Shown: positions 30,247-41,181 of the stretch, piece by piece | Layout of the letters: every line of letters begins with the position of its first letter | Position numbering within the stretch: the stretch's first letter is position 1 | Source: Pinguiococcus pyrenoidosus | Lineage: Eukaryota > Sar > Pinguiophyceae > Pinguiochrysidales > Pinguiochrysidaceae | Direction: 5' to 3' | Length of the DNA stretch: 64,000 nt | Assembly: GCA_019677205.1 (NCBI GenBank) | Contig: JAAMXY010000058.1 | Location: 1-64,000, forward strand | Notes under the pieces: generated by a model | Told to the model about the DNA's origin: nothing | The model's database searches: none | Seen by the model: the letters and a program-made list of their open reading frames with translations, nothing else | Program-made: the position numbers and the translations under genes

Positions 30247-32066
30247 ATGGCAGAGCCAGCGACGACCGAGCCATCTGTTGCGGCGTCGGGAGCAGTCACC
30301 CTGAGAGCTCCGCTGCGGCTTCAGGCAGATGCAACGCCCGCCGCCCAGCAGATGAAGTTACCCGAGAGGTGAGCTTCTACGCCCTTCACGCCATACTTCA
30401 TATGGCCTTGTGTGCATTCTTTCCTGAAGATCTCTGGGATGGTATGCGAGCTTTGCGTGAGAAAAGTATGAGAAGCGAGAAAGGGAAGAACGGCGAGAGA
30501 GAAGAACTGCACAGCTTCAGCCAAAGCGCAAAGTCTTGAGGAACAGCTGGATACATCATGTTGCAGCCTCCCTCTCCCCCCCTCCCCCCCCCCCTTCCCT
30601 CGATCTCCGTCGCTTTAGTGGCTCAACGGATGTATGGATTACTCCACAAATAGACGAGCGGAGGCGACGCGAGATCAGCAGCTGCGGCAGCGGTGCTTTT
30701 CGTCTTGGGCGGTGTCGCAATGGAAGGAGTCTGCGGCCGAGACTTCCGAGAAGATCACGCTCTTCAGCTTCTCGGAGAAGTTTCGACGGCAGATGGAAGC
30801 CGAGGGAGAGTACCAAAACCAGCGATCCGATTTCTCCATGCTCGCGAAGTCGAACGCGCGCAACAACGAAGTGACCCGGGAGATGCTGAACTACCTGCGG
30901 AATGGGATCACCGAGGACAACATGGGCAACTACACTAAAGGTGTGGCGTCTGTGCAAATCGTTAGGAAAGCGCCCTCGTCGTCTCACGGCTTTTTCCTGG
31001 TTGTCGCAGCCATTGAGCACTACAAGAAGCTGCTGAAGCTCAGTCGCAGGACGGAGAACAAGGACTTCCTGGGCTTGGCATTGAACCACCTCGGAGTGAA
31101 CTTCTTGTATCTCGTGGATACGCCGAAAGACATCACGCTCAGGAGCCCCTACTCCGTTCGAGAAGCCTCCACCGGTGGCGACTTGTCGCAGATGTCGGCA
31201 GAGCAGCAGGAGCTCGTCCACAAGGCCATCGAATGCTTCGAGGAGCATCGCGCCAATGCGGACGACGCGGGGGAGTTCATCGCCAGGACGAATCTGGGAA
31301 TCTGCGCAGGTATGCCATGTCTGTTATGCGGCTGAATCGAATTCGGCTTTGTCCTGTGCGCTACATTTGACAAGTTTGATGCGGCGTGTTGCAAATTGAT
31401 GCAAGTTGACTTGAGTTTTTGTAAGTTGATGTGACGTAGTGTGATGTAGTGTGACGTGCCGGGAAACATCGATAGTTGAGCTCGGTGAAAGCAGCTGAAG
31501 CCGCCGCTCGGATCGGCGGGCCTTTCTCATGGGGTGTGACGGATTGATTGTGTTGCTTCCTCAGATATCCTGGGGGACTTGGACGCCGCAGCGCAGCATC
31601 ATCAGGAGGCGCTTCGCATCGCGATCCGGATCCAGTCTGTCCATGCGCAGGCGATCGCCGTGGGCAACTTGGGAATCCTCGCGCAATTCCAGGGCGACTT
31701 TACCACAGCCTTGGCTTGTATGGAGCAGTATCTCGCGCTGGTGCAGACCCTCAAGGTTCGCTCTCTCGACCTCGCACAACTACTCTGCACCTCACAACCT
31801 TAGGATGAGAGAGAAGCGTTGCTGACGGTGCTTCCCTCACCATTCAGGACGCCGCGGCGGAGATTGGTGCCTGGATCCAGCTGGGCGCTCTTCATGCTGT
31901 GCAGCATGAGCACGACAAGGCCGTGGAGAACTACGTGCATGCGCAGGAGATCGCGCTGAGGGAGGGCGAGATGGCCAGCTTGAAGCGGATCAACTGCAAC
32001 ATCGCGATAGAGGCCGCCCAAGGAAAGATGGCCGATCACTTCCAGAATCTGCTGCAAAGTCTGTAG
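30247..32066 (+). CDS. Tetratricopeptide-repeat protein, 372 residues
   Basis: Exons 30247-30368, 30654-30940, 31010-31309, 31565-31755 and 31848-32066 join in phase. The N-terminal third is low-complexity, then helical. From about residue 130 there are TPR helices, clearest in LGLALNHLGVNFLYL, LGDLDAAAQHHQEALRIA, QAIAVGNLGILAQFQGD and WIQLGALHAVQHEHDKAVENY. The pattern resembles TTC29 and LGN-like TPR proteins, which are often axonemal or scaffolding. I cannot assign an ortholog. Its neighbour IFT43 is ciliary, but adjacency alone is weak evidence. The genes converge, with about 200 bases between stops. Confidence 0.8.
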
Positions 32067-32261
32067 AAGCGTCGCGGTCGTGCCCAATTGGCTGCCTGCC
32101 GATCCTCAAGTTCCCACCCACAAGCCTTGAACTGGTGGAGTCGTGCGGTGGGTGATGGAGTCGCACGTTGAGCTCCACAGTCTGCCAACAACCTGAAGAG
32201 CTTCAAGAACCAAGGCAAAAGCCAATCATACCTATTTCCACCAAGGCCGGCTCTCTCGTCG

Positions 32262-33089
32262 TTAGTCTTCCTCTCCATCTCCAGACACCTTGACCAGGTC
32301 AATCTTCGCTAGGGCTGCTTCTTCGCTCTGGAAGTCTCGCTTCCGCTGCGCTTCCGCCGCTTTTTCCTGCTGCTTCTGGAGCTGCCGGAGATTCTCCTTG
32401 TGCCCGAGCGAGTGATGCACCTCGAGAAGGAGCGAGTCGAAGGTCCAGCGCTCTTCGCCCTCGCGGACGGCCGACGCCGGCACGAGAGTTCGGGACAGAG
32501 GCGTCAAGTCGATGCCGCTGTCGCTCGTGGGAATCACGTACTCCAGGTCTCTCTCCAGCTCATTAAACGACGGCATTCTCTTGCTAGTATTCTTCGGCGC
32601 TGTAGCCACCTGAGCACCGCATTTTGGGGGGGGATGAGTTTAGAAGGCACCGAGTAGCTGAAACCATGTGATGCAGTACCTGGGCGCTCAAGTCCTCCTC
32701 AGCCTCTTCGTCCAAGTCGGGGATGAAGAGGATCTCGGTCGGCGTGGCGCTGTTCATCACACTATTGACGCTTCTTCTCGACTTGGAAACGCTCTTTGAG
32801 GCAGTCGAAGTTGCTGATGAGGAGTGTCATCGTCTCAAGCGCCAGCGTGATGTACCTTGGAATCCACCTCGGCCTTCGGGGTGTCCACATCGGCCACCTT
32901 GGTATCGCTCTCGCCCCAGCCGTTCACGACTCGCTTTCGGCGCTCGCGCTTCCGAGGCGCCACACGCTCTTCGTGCTCTGTCGCTCCGGCCTGTTGCTTT
33001 GGCTCTTCCGACGCGCGGGCCTTCTCGGAACTTCTGTCCGAAACCCCGTGCTTGGCCTGTTGCTTGAAATCCACCGCGTCGTCGGCCAT
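32262..33089 (-). CDS. IFT43: Intraflagellar transport protein 43 (IFT-A complex)
   Basis: Three exons. The first (33089-32856) is charged and includes RRKRVVNGWGES. The second ends with EILFIPDLDEEAEEDLSAQ. The third gives APKNTSKRMPSFNELERDL, then GIDLTPLSRTLVPASAVRE, then ERWTFDSLLLEV. The order 'IPDLEE...EEDL...QVA.AP', 'Y.DLD.DL' and 'IDL..L...L.P...V.E.D..W.WD.L..EV' is the IFT43 core. IFT43 is a peripheral IFT-A subunit for retrograde transport in cilia. Its presence indicates that the organism builds flagella at some stage. The acceptor of exon 2 was not fixed with certainty. Confidence 0.85.
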
Positions 33090-33539
33090 CTGGACCAGCC
33101 GGAAAAAGAGGGACAGAGGCACCGCTCAACTGCGGAGAGTCCGGCGGTTCCACAGTTTCCCGCCACTGCGCGATTCAAATCCCGGAGGCGGCCTCCTGCA
33201 TGCCGGTTCTCGTTGAATTCTGGTCTTCTTGGTCTCTGTCCCGTTTTGCTTTGGTCGCTTTGGTTTGGTTTAGTTTTAGTTTGTCTCTATTTCATTTGTT
33301 TTGCTTGTAGTTTCTTTTTGAGAGCCAATCAGTTACTGCTGTATCCAAACAAGCCGAAAGCACAGTACGATAAGTTGGCTGTGCAGATTTGAATCTCGGG
33401 AAAGATTTCTTGAACAGCGCATTTTCGGTTCCTGTTAATTTATCTTTGTGGTCTTGAGTACGATACCATAATCTTCTTTGACTATGCGATCAGATATCTT
33501 TCCTCCGCAACGCGCCTCTCAGGCTCAACTTGGGCGACG

Positions 33540-33935
33540 ATGAGCTCCAACGCCAGTGGGAGCCAGGGATCGGCCATAACTCACGTATGCTGGCGTTGAA
33601 ATCGAGAGCGAGTCGCACTTCTCCGCTAAATCGGCCTTTTTTTCCTGGATTCTTACGAAAGGCGGATATCATCAAAGCTTGGCTGGGCGGTCTGGGCTTA
33701 GGCGTCGTGGGCGGCGCGTTTTTGGGACTAAACTTAGGGATGCAGGTGCGTCTGGAATGGGGAAGTTCGTGAAGAGCGCGCGGCTCATTTGGCTGCTGGC
33801 GCTTTTGTACAGCTGTTCATGTCCGAATACGAGCGACAGCGCTCGCAAAGATTGGTTCAGATCACCAGTGGCGTATCTGCGACGGCAGTGCTGTTCGTCG
33901 TGGGGACGATGTGGCTGCGCAACAAGAGATTCTGA
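33540..33935 (+). CDS. Small two-helix membrane protein, 83 residues
   Basis: Three exons, 33540-33584, 33662-33745 and 33813-33935, join in phase 0 throughout. The product begins MSSNASGSQGSAITH. It has a glycine-rich membrane helix (AWLGGLGLGVVGGAFLGLNL), a short charged loop (SEYERQRSQRL) and a second helix (TAVLFVVGTMWL), and ends basic (RNKRF). Size and topology would fit a small organelle or ER subunit, but I recognise no family. The consistent phases and helix boundaries argue that it is real. It diverges from IFT43 across a T-rich stretch (33245-33325). Confidence 0.65.
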
Positions 33936-35342
33936 GGCGAATTTCCGAGGACATGAAGAGAGACTGCCCTCTCTGTCCCTCTCTGCGCTTTGGTATCTGC
34001 AAAGGTGTTCAATGCGTTCGAAGACCTGGGCGTTCGATCCTCAGAGAGGCATGGAACTCTCTCGAAGTTGTCGTCGTTGAAACTCTATAGGAAAGCTGCG
34101 CGTTGCGAAGGAGAAGAAAACGATGTTTTGTACTGAAGCGCGACGTCGTTCGCGGGTCTCTGCGACCGACGATCACGTCGAGGATGGAGAGGGCAGAACA
34201 TCCTGGCACACATGAAAGGGAGGAAGCACTTTACAAGCCTCAAAGCGTGTGCGAGACGTAGAAGCGAAGCTTGGTCTCGACGTGGGCTTTGCACTCACGT
34301 AGACCAACGCAAGTAGTCGAAGCAGGCATGAAACTCGGTCTCACCCAGGAACTACGGACGATCACAGGCCACTTCCCGGCGGAACCCTTGCACGAATGCG
34401 CAAAGCTCCTTCGCAGCAAAGCGACATTTATCGCCGTCGTCGTAGAGATTATGGCGAACAAGCCGACACCGAAGCTCCAGCCCGATACCCCACGATTGTC
34501 TCGGTGCGCTTAGCGGCTGCATAATTGCTACGAACGAAATGAAGGATTCATGAGAAGCCCGGTCAGCGCGAAATTGCGCTTCTTTGACTTCGCCAAAAAT
34601 CGAACACCGTCAGCTGACAAAGGTCGCGTGTTCCGCTTCCGCTCTGTACCTCTCGTAATTCCTCTACGCCATAGGCTAAAGAGCCACTACTGGAGGATGA
34701 AGGGGAGGTTCAATTTCGAACCGATGCGAGCCCGCTTCCCATCTTTAGGCAAAGCAGCAGAAGTCTCCGCCAACTGTCGAGGCTGCTGTGGCGAAAAAAG
34801 GAGCCGGGGAGCTCCATTGTACACCAGCAGAGTGTTCCCGGGCGCAGTAGCGCAGCGGCGATTGGACATCTTGAATCTTGAGCTGCAGTGTTCACTCGTC
34901 GCAGCCAATCGCAGCTACCCAAAAGATTGCCACAAGGCGCATTCAGTTCCGGGAGAAGACGGCCGACTCGCGAGAGGGCCTGAGGTTGACGGCGGTAGCC
35001 GTCGGATTCGCGACGCTTTCGATCTCAGGAGGGATACAAGCAAAGTCAGCTTACCAAGTCTGAAGAGAGAGGTACGGAACGCCGGCGCAAACCTCCCGAG
35101 CTCAGTGGCGGCAGAAGGCACCAGACCACTTCGGCACGCAGAGACGTGTGTCGAGGCTGACAAAGCGTTATATTTAAACCCACGAGAAGTATCTCGGAGT
35201 GAAGCTGTGAGAACTCGAACCCACTGCGCAGAAGTTCGGCTCCAAATTCGCTCCGTGTCCTTCATCTTCGCGCGGTTTCCCCGACTGATCCCGCCCCATT
35301 CCCTTCTGCACTACAGCAGCCGCTGAATCGAGAACCGCGCCG
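33936..35342. other. 1.4-kb region without a convincing gene
   Basis: Open frames occur here but none shows recognisable domains or good splice structure. It contains a GTCAGCTGAC palindrome at about 34609, a CCAAT near 34904 and a short TATATTTAAA at about 35169, some 170 bases before the OSCA start. Probably the 3' end of the small membrane-protein gene plus the OSCA promoter. Confidence 0.4.
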
Positions 35343-38300
35343 ATGAGCGACGACGGGCAGACCCGAGGCTGGGAGCAAGTGGGCGGCGCGGTCACGGTGG
35401 CTGCGGTGATCGGAGTGGTGCTGTATGTGTTGTTCGAGTGCTTCTTCCCTTACAAAGGCGGACGCACACCGGTGTACGCGGGAAATGTGCTTCAGAAGGA
35501 GAAAAAGCGCCAGAAGGGCGGCGCTCATGAAGTGGCCGACCTGCCTCCGCGGTCGGCGGAGCCCTTCGCGTGGCTGACAGCCATTCGACAAGTGGACGGA
35601 GAGCAGCAGCTACTGCGCTTGGTGGGCTTGGACTGTTACGTCGCGTTGCGCTACCTGCGCTTCCAGCTGCTCACGTCCCTGTTCGCCACGCTGGCCTCCG
35701 TGCTGGTGCTGCTGCCCGTGTACGAGACGGCCGAGCTGGATCTGGACGACGCCTTCTACAGACTGACCATCAGCAACTTGGAGGACGGCTCTCCGCGCTA
35801 CTGGGCCTGCGCCTTGCTGGCCTACGCCATCGCGCTGTTCAGCCTGTGGCTCATGGCCCAGGAGTATGCCAGCTTCGTGCGCCATCGCAACCACTTCATC
35901 GCGCACGGCTTCGAGGGCGGAGAGCTGCAGACGGGCTACACGGTGCTCGTGGAGAACGTGCCCAAGCACCTGCGCACGCCGCGGATGCTCTTCGGCTACT
36001 TCGAGTATCTCTTCCCCGGGCAGGTGAGCTTGGTGGTGGAAGCTAAGGTGGTGCTAGTTGTGGTGCCAGTGGTGGTGCTAGTGGTGGTGCTAGTGGTGGT
36101 GCTAGTGGTCGTAGCGATTGAGAGAAGAAGACGGAGAAGGGCAAAACTAACAGGGAGAGGCACGCACAAACCACGTGGTAGGTATACTCGACGTCCATCT
36201 GCATGGACGCCAAGAAGCTCGACGGCCTCATCAAGCAGCGAGAAGACGTGCTGGCCCAGCTGGAGACGCTGTACATCTACGAGCGCCAGCAGCCGGACAA
36301 GGCGCCCGTGCTCATCACGCCGCCGACGCAGGACAGGCGCAGCCTCACGGAGGTAAGGACGCGGATCGCTGATGGGAGAGGAACCCGCCATGGAAATGGG
36401 CAACTCCTTGCATGGGTTGGTCGGCTGGTTGCGTTGACGGATACTTGGTGGATATGAGATGGCTTTGGAGATATGCTGAGCGATGGATCTTTTGGTCCGC
36501 GATCTGGTTGATCTGAGAAGCATTTGCGAAGTCTGTCGGATGGACGCTGCTGCTTCTGCTAGCTGATACACAAACGCGGAACCTGCCGAGTGATTGATGG
36601 ACACCGCATTTGGCCTCGGCTTCAACGTCGACTTGGACTTTTTGAGGACGCTTGGTGCATGGCCTGATGCCGAGACTCTTCCTTTGTCTCCTCCATCTCG
36701 GAGAACCCACTAACCATTTCCCCCCCTCCCCCCTTCCTCTTTCCCCTCTGGCTAGATCGTTCTCGGAGAGGAGCCGGCCTCGAAGAAGCTGTCGCGCACG
36801 CTGTCGTGCCTCGTGTGCTCTCGCCCGCCCAAGCAGTCCAAGGTGACCTACCTGGAGATGGTGCTGGAGATCCTCAACACCAGAATCCAGCGCCAGCAGC
36901 AGGAGCTGCTGGCCGAGCTGTCCGAGGCGGAGGACGACCTGAAGCGCGTGGTGCGCAACCGGCCAGCCTCCACCCGCACAGGCGTGAATGCCGAGATGAA
37001 GGACGCCAGCGACAGCGAGAGTTCCGTGGACGGCGACACCAAGGCCATCTCGCCGTCGGAGTACTTCTCGGGGGAGACGCCGTTTGAGCCGGACACGGAC
37101 AGGTGGTGCCATATCAGCCAGACCGCCTTCGTGTCCTTCCGCACGCTGCAGGCCAAGGAGACCTGCGTGCAGGTGCTGCTCACCAACAACTCGCCCATGG
37201 ACGCCGTGGCCAGCCCCGAGCCCGACGAGGTCCTGTGGCACGACGTGCACCAGCCCATGGAGACGGCGCAGCGCAACCGCAGCGTGGCCGCGGTGGCCGT
37301 CACCGCCTTCACCGTCTTCTTCTCCATTCCCGTGGCGGCCTGCGCCGGAGCCTCTCTGGACACCATCGAGGAGCTAGTGCCTGTGCTGGAGCAGTTTCGC
37401 GGCAACTTCCTGTACACGCTGCTGGGCAGCTACCTTCCCACCATCCTGTCGCTGCTGCTGCTGATCCTGGTGCCCATCGTGTTCAAGGCGCTGCTGGAGC
37501 ACTTCGAGTACTACAAGTCCAAGGGCGAAGTGCAGATGCTGCTCTTCTCGCGCATGTATAACATCACGCTGGCCTACGTGTACATCAGTCTCACCGCCGG
37601 CTCGGTCTTCGACGCGCTGGTGGACATCATCAGCGACCCGCTCAGCATCCTGGAGGTGCTGGCCAACACCATCCCGGGCACGGCCGCCTACTTCATGAAT
37701 GTCGTGATCATCAAGACTTTCCAGGGCGTGACCATGGAGCTCGCACGCGTGGTGCCGCACCTCTTGTACTGGTTCTTCAGCCGCAACGGTGACGACAAGC
37801 TGGGCTACCGGGACCTGCTCAAGCGCGACAAGCCGGCGCAGATCGCGTACGGCACGCTGCTGCCCAGCTTCATGATGTCCATGCTGATCGGCAATCTCTT
37901 CCAGATCCTGTGCCCGGCCATCCTGTGGTTCAACCTGATCTTCTTCGGCTTCTCGTACGTCGTGTACAAGCACAACTTCATGTACGTCTACGCGCATACC
38001 TCCGAGTCCGGCGGCGCGCTCTTCTTCCCCATGTACGAGCGCACCATCGGCGGGATGATCATCGGCCAGCTGCTCGTTGCCGGGTACATGTTCATTCGCC
38101 TGGCGGTGCCGCAGGCCATCGTCGCCTTGGCGCTACCGGCGCTCACCTACGTCGCCGGCAATACCCTCAAGTATCGCTACCAGAAGGCGGCCTCGAACCT
38201 GTCCTACGAGAACGCCGTGTACCTGGACGAGAAGTTTGACGCCGAGAAGCTCGACCACTTCAGCTCCGAGAACTTTTCGCAGCCGGCGCTCAAGCACTTC

Positions 38301-38357
38301 GAGCCGCTGTTCCCGAAGCAGTCCTCGAACGACGTCCCAGAGAAGGCGACGGTGTAG
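35343..38357 (+). CDS. OSCA/TMEM63 (CSC1-like) mechanosensitive cation channel
   Basis: Exons 35343-36023, 36182-36352 and 36756-38357 join in phase to give 817 residues. Two N-terminal membrane helices are followed by TGYTVLVENVPKHLRTP, the start of the cytosolic RNA-recognition-like domain typical of the family. A charged region follows, then the long RSN1_7TM block with about nine helices, including SYLPTILSLLLLILVPIVFK, SRNGDDKLGYRDLLKRDKPA and the region around NLIFFGFSYVVYKHNFMYVY. OSCA/TMEM63 proteins are stretch- or osmolarity-gated, Ca2+-permeable channels of plasma and endomembranes. Exon 3 codes most of the pore region. Intron 1 carries a 12-base repeat. The gene is convergent with FtsY, about 65 bases between stops. 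Confidence 0.93.
36036..36112 (+). repeat. 12-base GTGGTGGTGCTA repeat in an OSCA intron
   Basis: About five imperfect copies of GTGGTGGTGCTA just inside the donor of OSCA intron 1 (36024-36181). Confidence 0.8.
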
Positions 38358-38421
38358 AACAGTGACGAGACCAGTACAGGAGAGGCGCTGAGCGGGGAAG
38401 GTCTTGAACCAGTTAGTTAGC

Positions 38422-39976
38422 TTATCTCTTCTTGTTTTTCTTCTTCTTCTTCTTGCTCTTGCTCTTTCCCCCGCTGCTCTTGGGCGCCGGGGTGTCTTCG
38501 TCCGTCGCTTCCATCTCCTGTTGCTTTGCACTCATCGCCAGTGCAAGGGCCTCTTCCGTCTGCCTCTTCTTCTCAGCTCGCCGCGCCTCGGCCTTCTGCC
38601 TCGTGGCGTCCAGACGTTGCTGCAGTGCCTCGGCATCCCCCTCCTGATACCCAAGCAATGCGTCCACGAACGCCGGCGCGTCGAAGTCTCGCAGGTCGTC
38701 GATGCCTTCGCCGACTCCGACAAGCTTCACGGGCAGCTTGAGCTCCCGAACGGTCGAGATGACGAAGCCTCCTCGCGCCGTACCATCTAGTTTGGTAACC
38801 ACCATGCCCGTGAGGCCGACTTCGTCCTGCCAGATTCGCGCCTGTGCAAGTTCAAAAAGCGATCGACAGCAAGGTCAGACTCTTCCTTCCCTTCGCGAAC
38901 TAGACGCCTCCGAGAGTCCTGCTCTGACCTGATCCACGGCATTTCTGCCCAGGGCGGCGTCCACCACCAGCAGAGTCTCGTGCGGTGCGGTCGGGATCTT
39001 CTCTTTGATCGTGTCCTTGATGCCGCGGAGCTCCTCGTTGAGGTTGTAGTTGTTGGCCAGCCGGCCGCTGGTGTCCACGATGACGGTGTCGTAGCCCTCG
39101 TCGCGCGCCTTGTCAATGGCCTTGGCCACCACGGGGAAGGGCTTCTTCTGGCCTTCCTCCGGCACGACGATGTCCACGTCCGCTCGCTGCGCCCACATCT
39201 CCAGCTGATCCACCGCGGCTGCGCGGAAGGTATCCGCGGCAGCGAGGAGCACTCGCTGGCCACCTTCGTTCGCCAGCCGATGTGCGAGCTTGCCAATCGT
39301 GGTGGTCTTCCCCATTCCATTGGCGCCCATGACGAAAAACACCGTAGGAGGGTCCTCCGTCAGGGCCAAGGATCGGTCTCCTGCCTTGTCCAGCGTGTCA
39401 ACCAGGCGCTCACGCAGCAATCCCTTGATTGCGTCGCCATCCAAAGCCTCCGGGGCGTCCTTCGCCAACGCCCGCACGTCATCCAGCACGTCCATGGTAG
39501 TCGACGTGCCTAGATCGGCCTGTGCAGCAAGGCTGAGCTCCAAGAGCTCCTGCAGTTGCCTAGGCAAGCGGCGAAGAAGGTACCTGCAAGAGCACTTCCT
39601 CCAGGCGCTCCAGCGCCACCTCCAGCGGGTTATCTCGCTGGAGGCCGAAGACGCTCTCGAGGTCGCTCAGGAGGCGGTCTCGGCTCTTCGCCAGGCCAGA
39701 GGTGAACTTCTGCAGGTTCTCCCGGTCGGCCTTCTGCCGTTCGGACACGTAGTCTCCGGCGTCCGAGAGCGCTTCTCCCAGTTTTCCTTCCGCCGTCTTG
39801 CTGGCGATGTTCTTGGCTTGCTGCACGCCCTCCGCGGCGCGTTTACGGAAGAAGTCGAAGACCATTTGCAGCTCTGTGGCGCTGTTCCGATGGGGCTTCG
39901 CCGGCGGCAGGAAGGCAGCGCCTAGCGACGCTGTGCCAAAGATGCACAAGATGCACAGCCAAGGCCTCCCAATCAT
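38422..39976 (-). CDS. cpFtsY: Chloroplast signal-recognition-particle receptor FtsY
   Basis: Exons 39976-39584, 39519-38929 and 38841-38422 join in phase and give 467 residues. The N-terminus (MIGRPWLCILCIFG, then TASLGAAFLPP) is a signal peptide with an AAFLPP plastid cleavage motif. After a helical N domain (LEEVLLQ joined to ADLGTSTT) comes the SRP-type GTPase: G1 GANGMGKTTTIGKLAH, the insertion motif AADTFRAAAVDQL, G3 DTSGRL and G4 TKLDGTARGG. The usual TTGQNA stretch reads AALGRNAVDQ, a mild deviation. The C-terminus is a long Lys/Glu-rich tail ending in about a dozen basic residues, unusual for FtsY. The protein docks cpSRP54 at the thylakoid so that light-harvesting and other proteins can insert. 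It is divergent from SDH4 across an AT-rich island. Confidence 0.95.
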
Positions 39977-40139
39977 CTCTGGATTGCAGCAGAGGCACAA
40001 AAATCCCAAATCTGACTGGAGAGAGACGCACAGCGCCGGGTTTGGCGATATCCTATAGACGCGTACGTGGCGTTCAAGATCTCTCTCCAGATGGGCATTT
40101 CTGGATTTGAAACGATTTCAAAAGACATTCTGCGAACGA

Positions 40140-40210
40140 TGATTGATTGTATCCATATTTAAATAGAATTAAATAAAAACTTCAACTTTGTGAACGTTAT
40201 ACCAAAGGTA
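40140..40210. promoter_or_regulatory. AT-rich island between divergent FtsY and SDH4 genes
   Basis: An AT-rich stretch (ATATTTAAATAGAATTAAAT near 40156) between starts at 39976 (minus) and 40460 (plus). A TTTCCCGGCC occurs near 40289. Confidence 0.5.
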
Positions 40211-40459
40211 TGTAAGCCAAAGATTATTTTTGAAATACTGGAAATTCAAGCGAAGTTCCCCGTGAAAGCGAAAGTGAAAAACACCGCATTTCCCGGCCAA
40301 AAAGACGCCATTTACGTGCTTAACAAAGAGCGCCACTCTCGTCGTTCCACGCTCTCTCTACACTCCAAGAAGGTGAGGGAACCACAGTCGGGCAGGAGCA
40401 GCGCGCGCGATCTTGTAACGGCCACATTCGATTATCCGTGCTGTAGAAACGAAGAGACC

Positions 40460-41025
40460 ATGAACGCGTTGACGCGCCGCTCCAGTGTTTTGGCCAAATC
40501 GGCGCTCAGACGCTTCAGCAGCAACGGCATGGACTTCATGAAAGGTGCGACATGTGATTTCCCGGCAGAAACGCCGTATTTCTGGTGTGCATCGCCTGAA
40601 AACCCCGAAGCGGATCTTTCGAGAACAGCCGCATTTTGAAGTGAATGGCCTACTTTTCGACTAAAACACCTTCTTTTGGCGCAGCGGATCATGGCAAGAT
40701 CGGCACGAATATGTATCACGTGATCAACAACGTGACTCTCTTCGTGACGCCGCTGGCGTTCATCCTGCCGCAAGGCTATACTATGCCCATCGACCTGGCG
40801 CTGAATGTGCTTTTCCCCATTCACGGCCACATCGGCCTAAACTACGTGGTCACGGACTACTTGCCCAAGATCTTCCCGGCTAGCTTCTTCCCCGCAGCGC
40901 GCATCGCCGTGGCCGGATTGACGGGCATCACCTTCCTGGGCCTGCTCAAGCTGAACCTGATGGGGCCGGGCCTCACCGCCACGCTGAAGTCGCTGTGGAA
41001 GAAGCCCAAGGAGGAGAGCGAGTGA
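40460..41025 (+). CDS. SDH4: Succinate dehydrogenase membrane-anchor subunit (CybS/SDHD type)
   Basis: Exons 40460-40544 and 40685-41025 join in phase, giving 141 residues. The first 20 residues (MNALTRRSSVLAKSALRRFS) form a mitochondrial presequence rich in Arg and Ser without acidic residues. The mature part has three hydrophobic segments. It contains the CybS features HVINNVTLFVTPLAFILP, then DLALNVLFPIHGHIGLNYVV with the haem-side His residues, then the DY pair (VVTDYLP). This small subunit anchors complex II in the inner mitochondrial membrane and helps form the ubiquinone site. Size and motif order fit the family well. Convergent with the large basic protein gene. Confidence 0.88.
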
Positions 41026-41083
41026 AGTTAGAAGCCGGAGACAGTTGGAGAGCGCTCTGGACGCAAGCGAGGAAGCAGGAACG

Positions 41084-41172
41084 AAGCTTTTGGTATTGGT
41101 TTTGGTGTTGGCTTTGGCTTTGGCTTTGGTTTTGACTTTGCTTTGCTTGTGGCTTGCGCATTGGCTTTGATT
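41084..41172. repeat. TTTGGC/TTTGGT hexamer repeat
   Basis: Repeated TTGGTT/TTTGGC hexamers between the SDH4 stop and the neighbouring convergent stop, probably in the shared 3' flank. Confidence 0.75.
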
Positions 41173-41181
41173 CTTGTCTTG

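Noticed and set aside
34550-35326. 258-residue plus-strand open frame upstream of OSCA
   Set aside because: Low protein-like character, no domain, and it ends just before the OSCA start; more likely promoter sequence that happens to be open.
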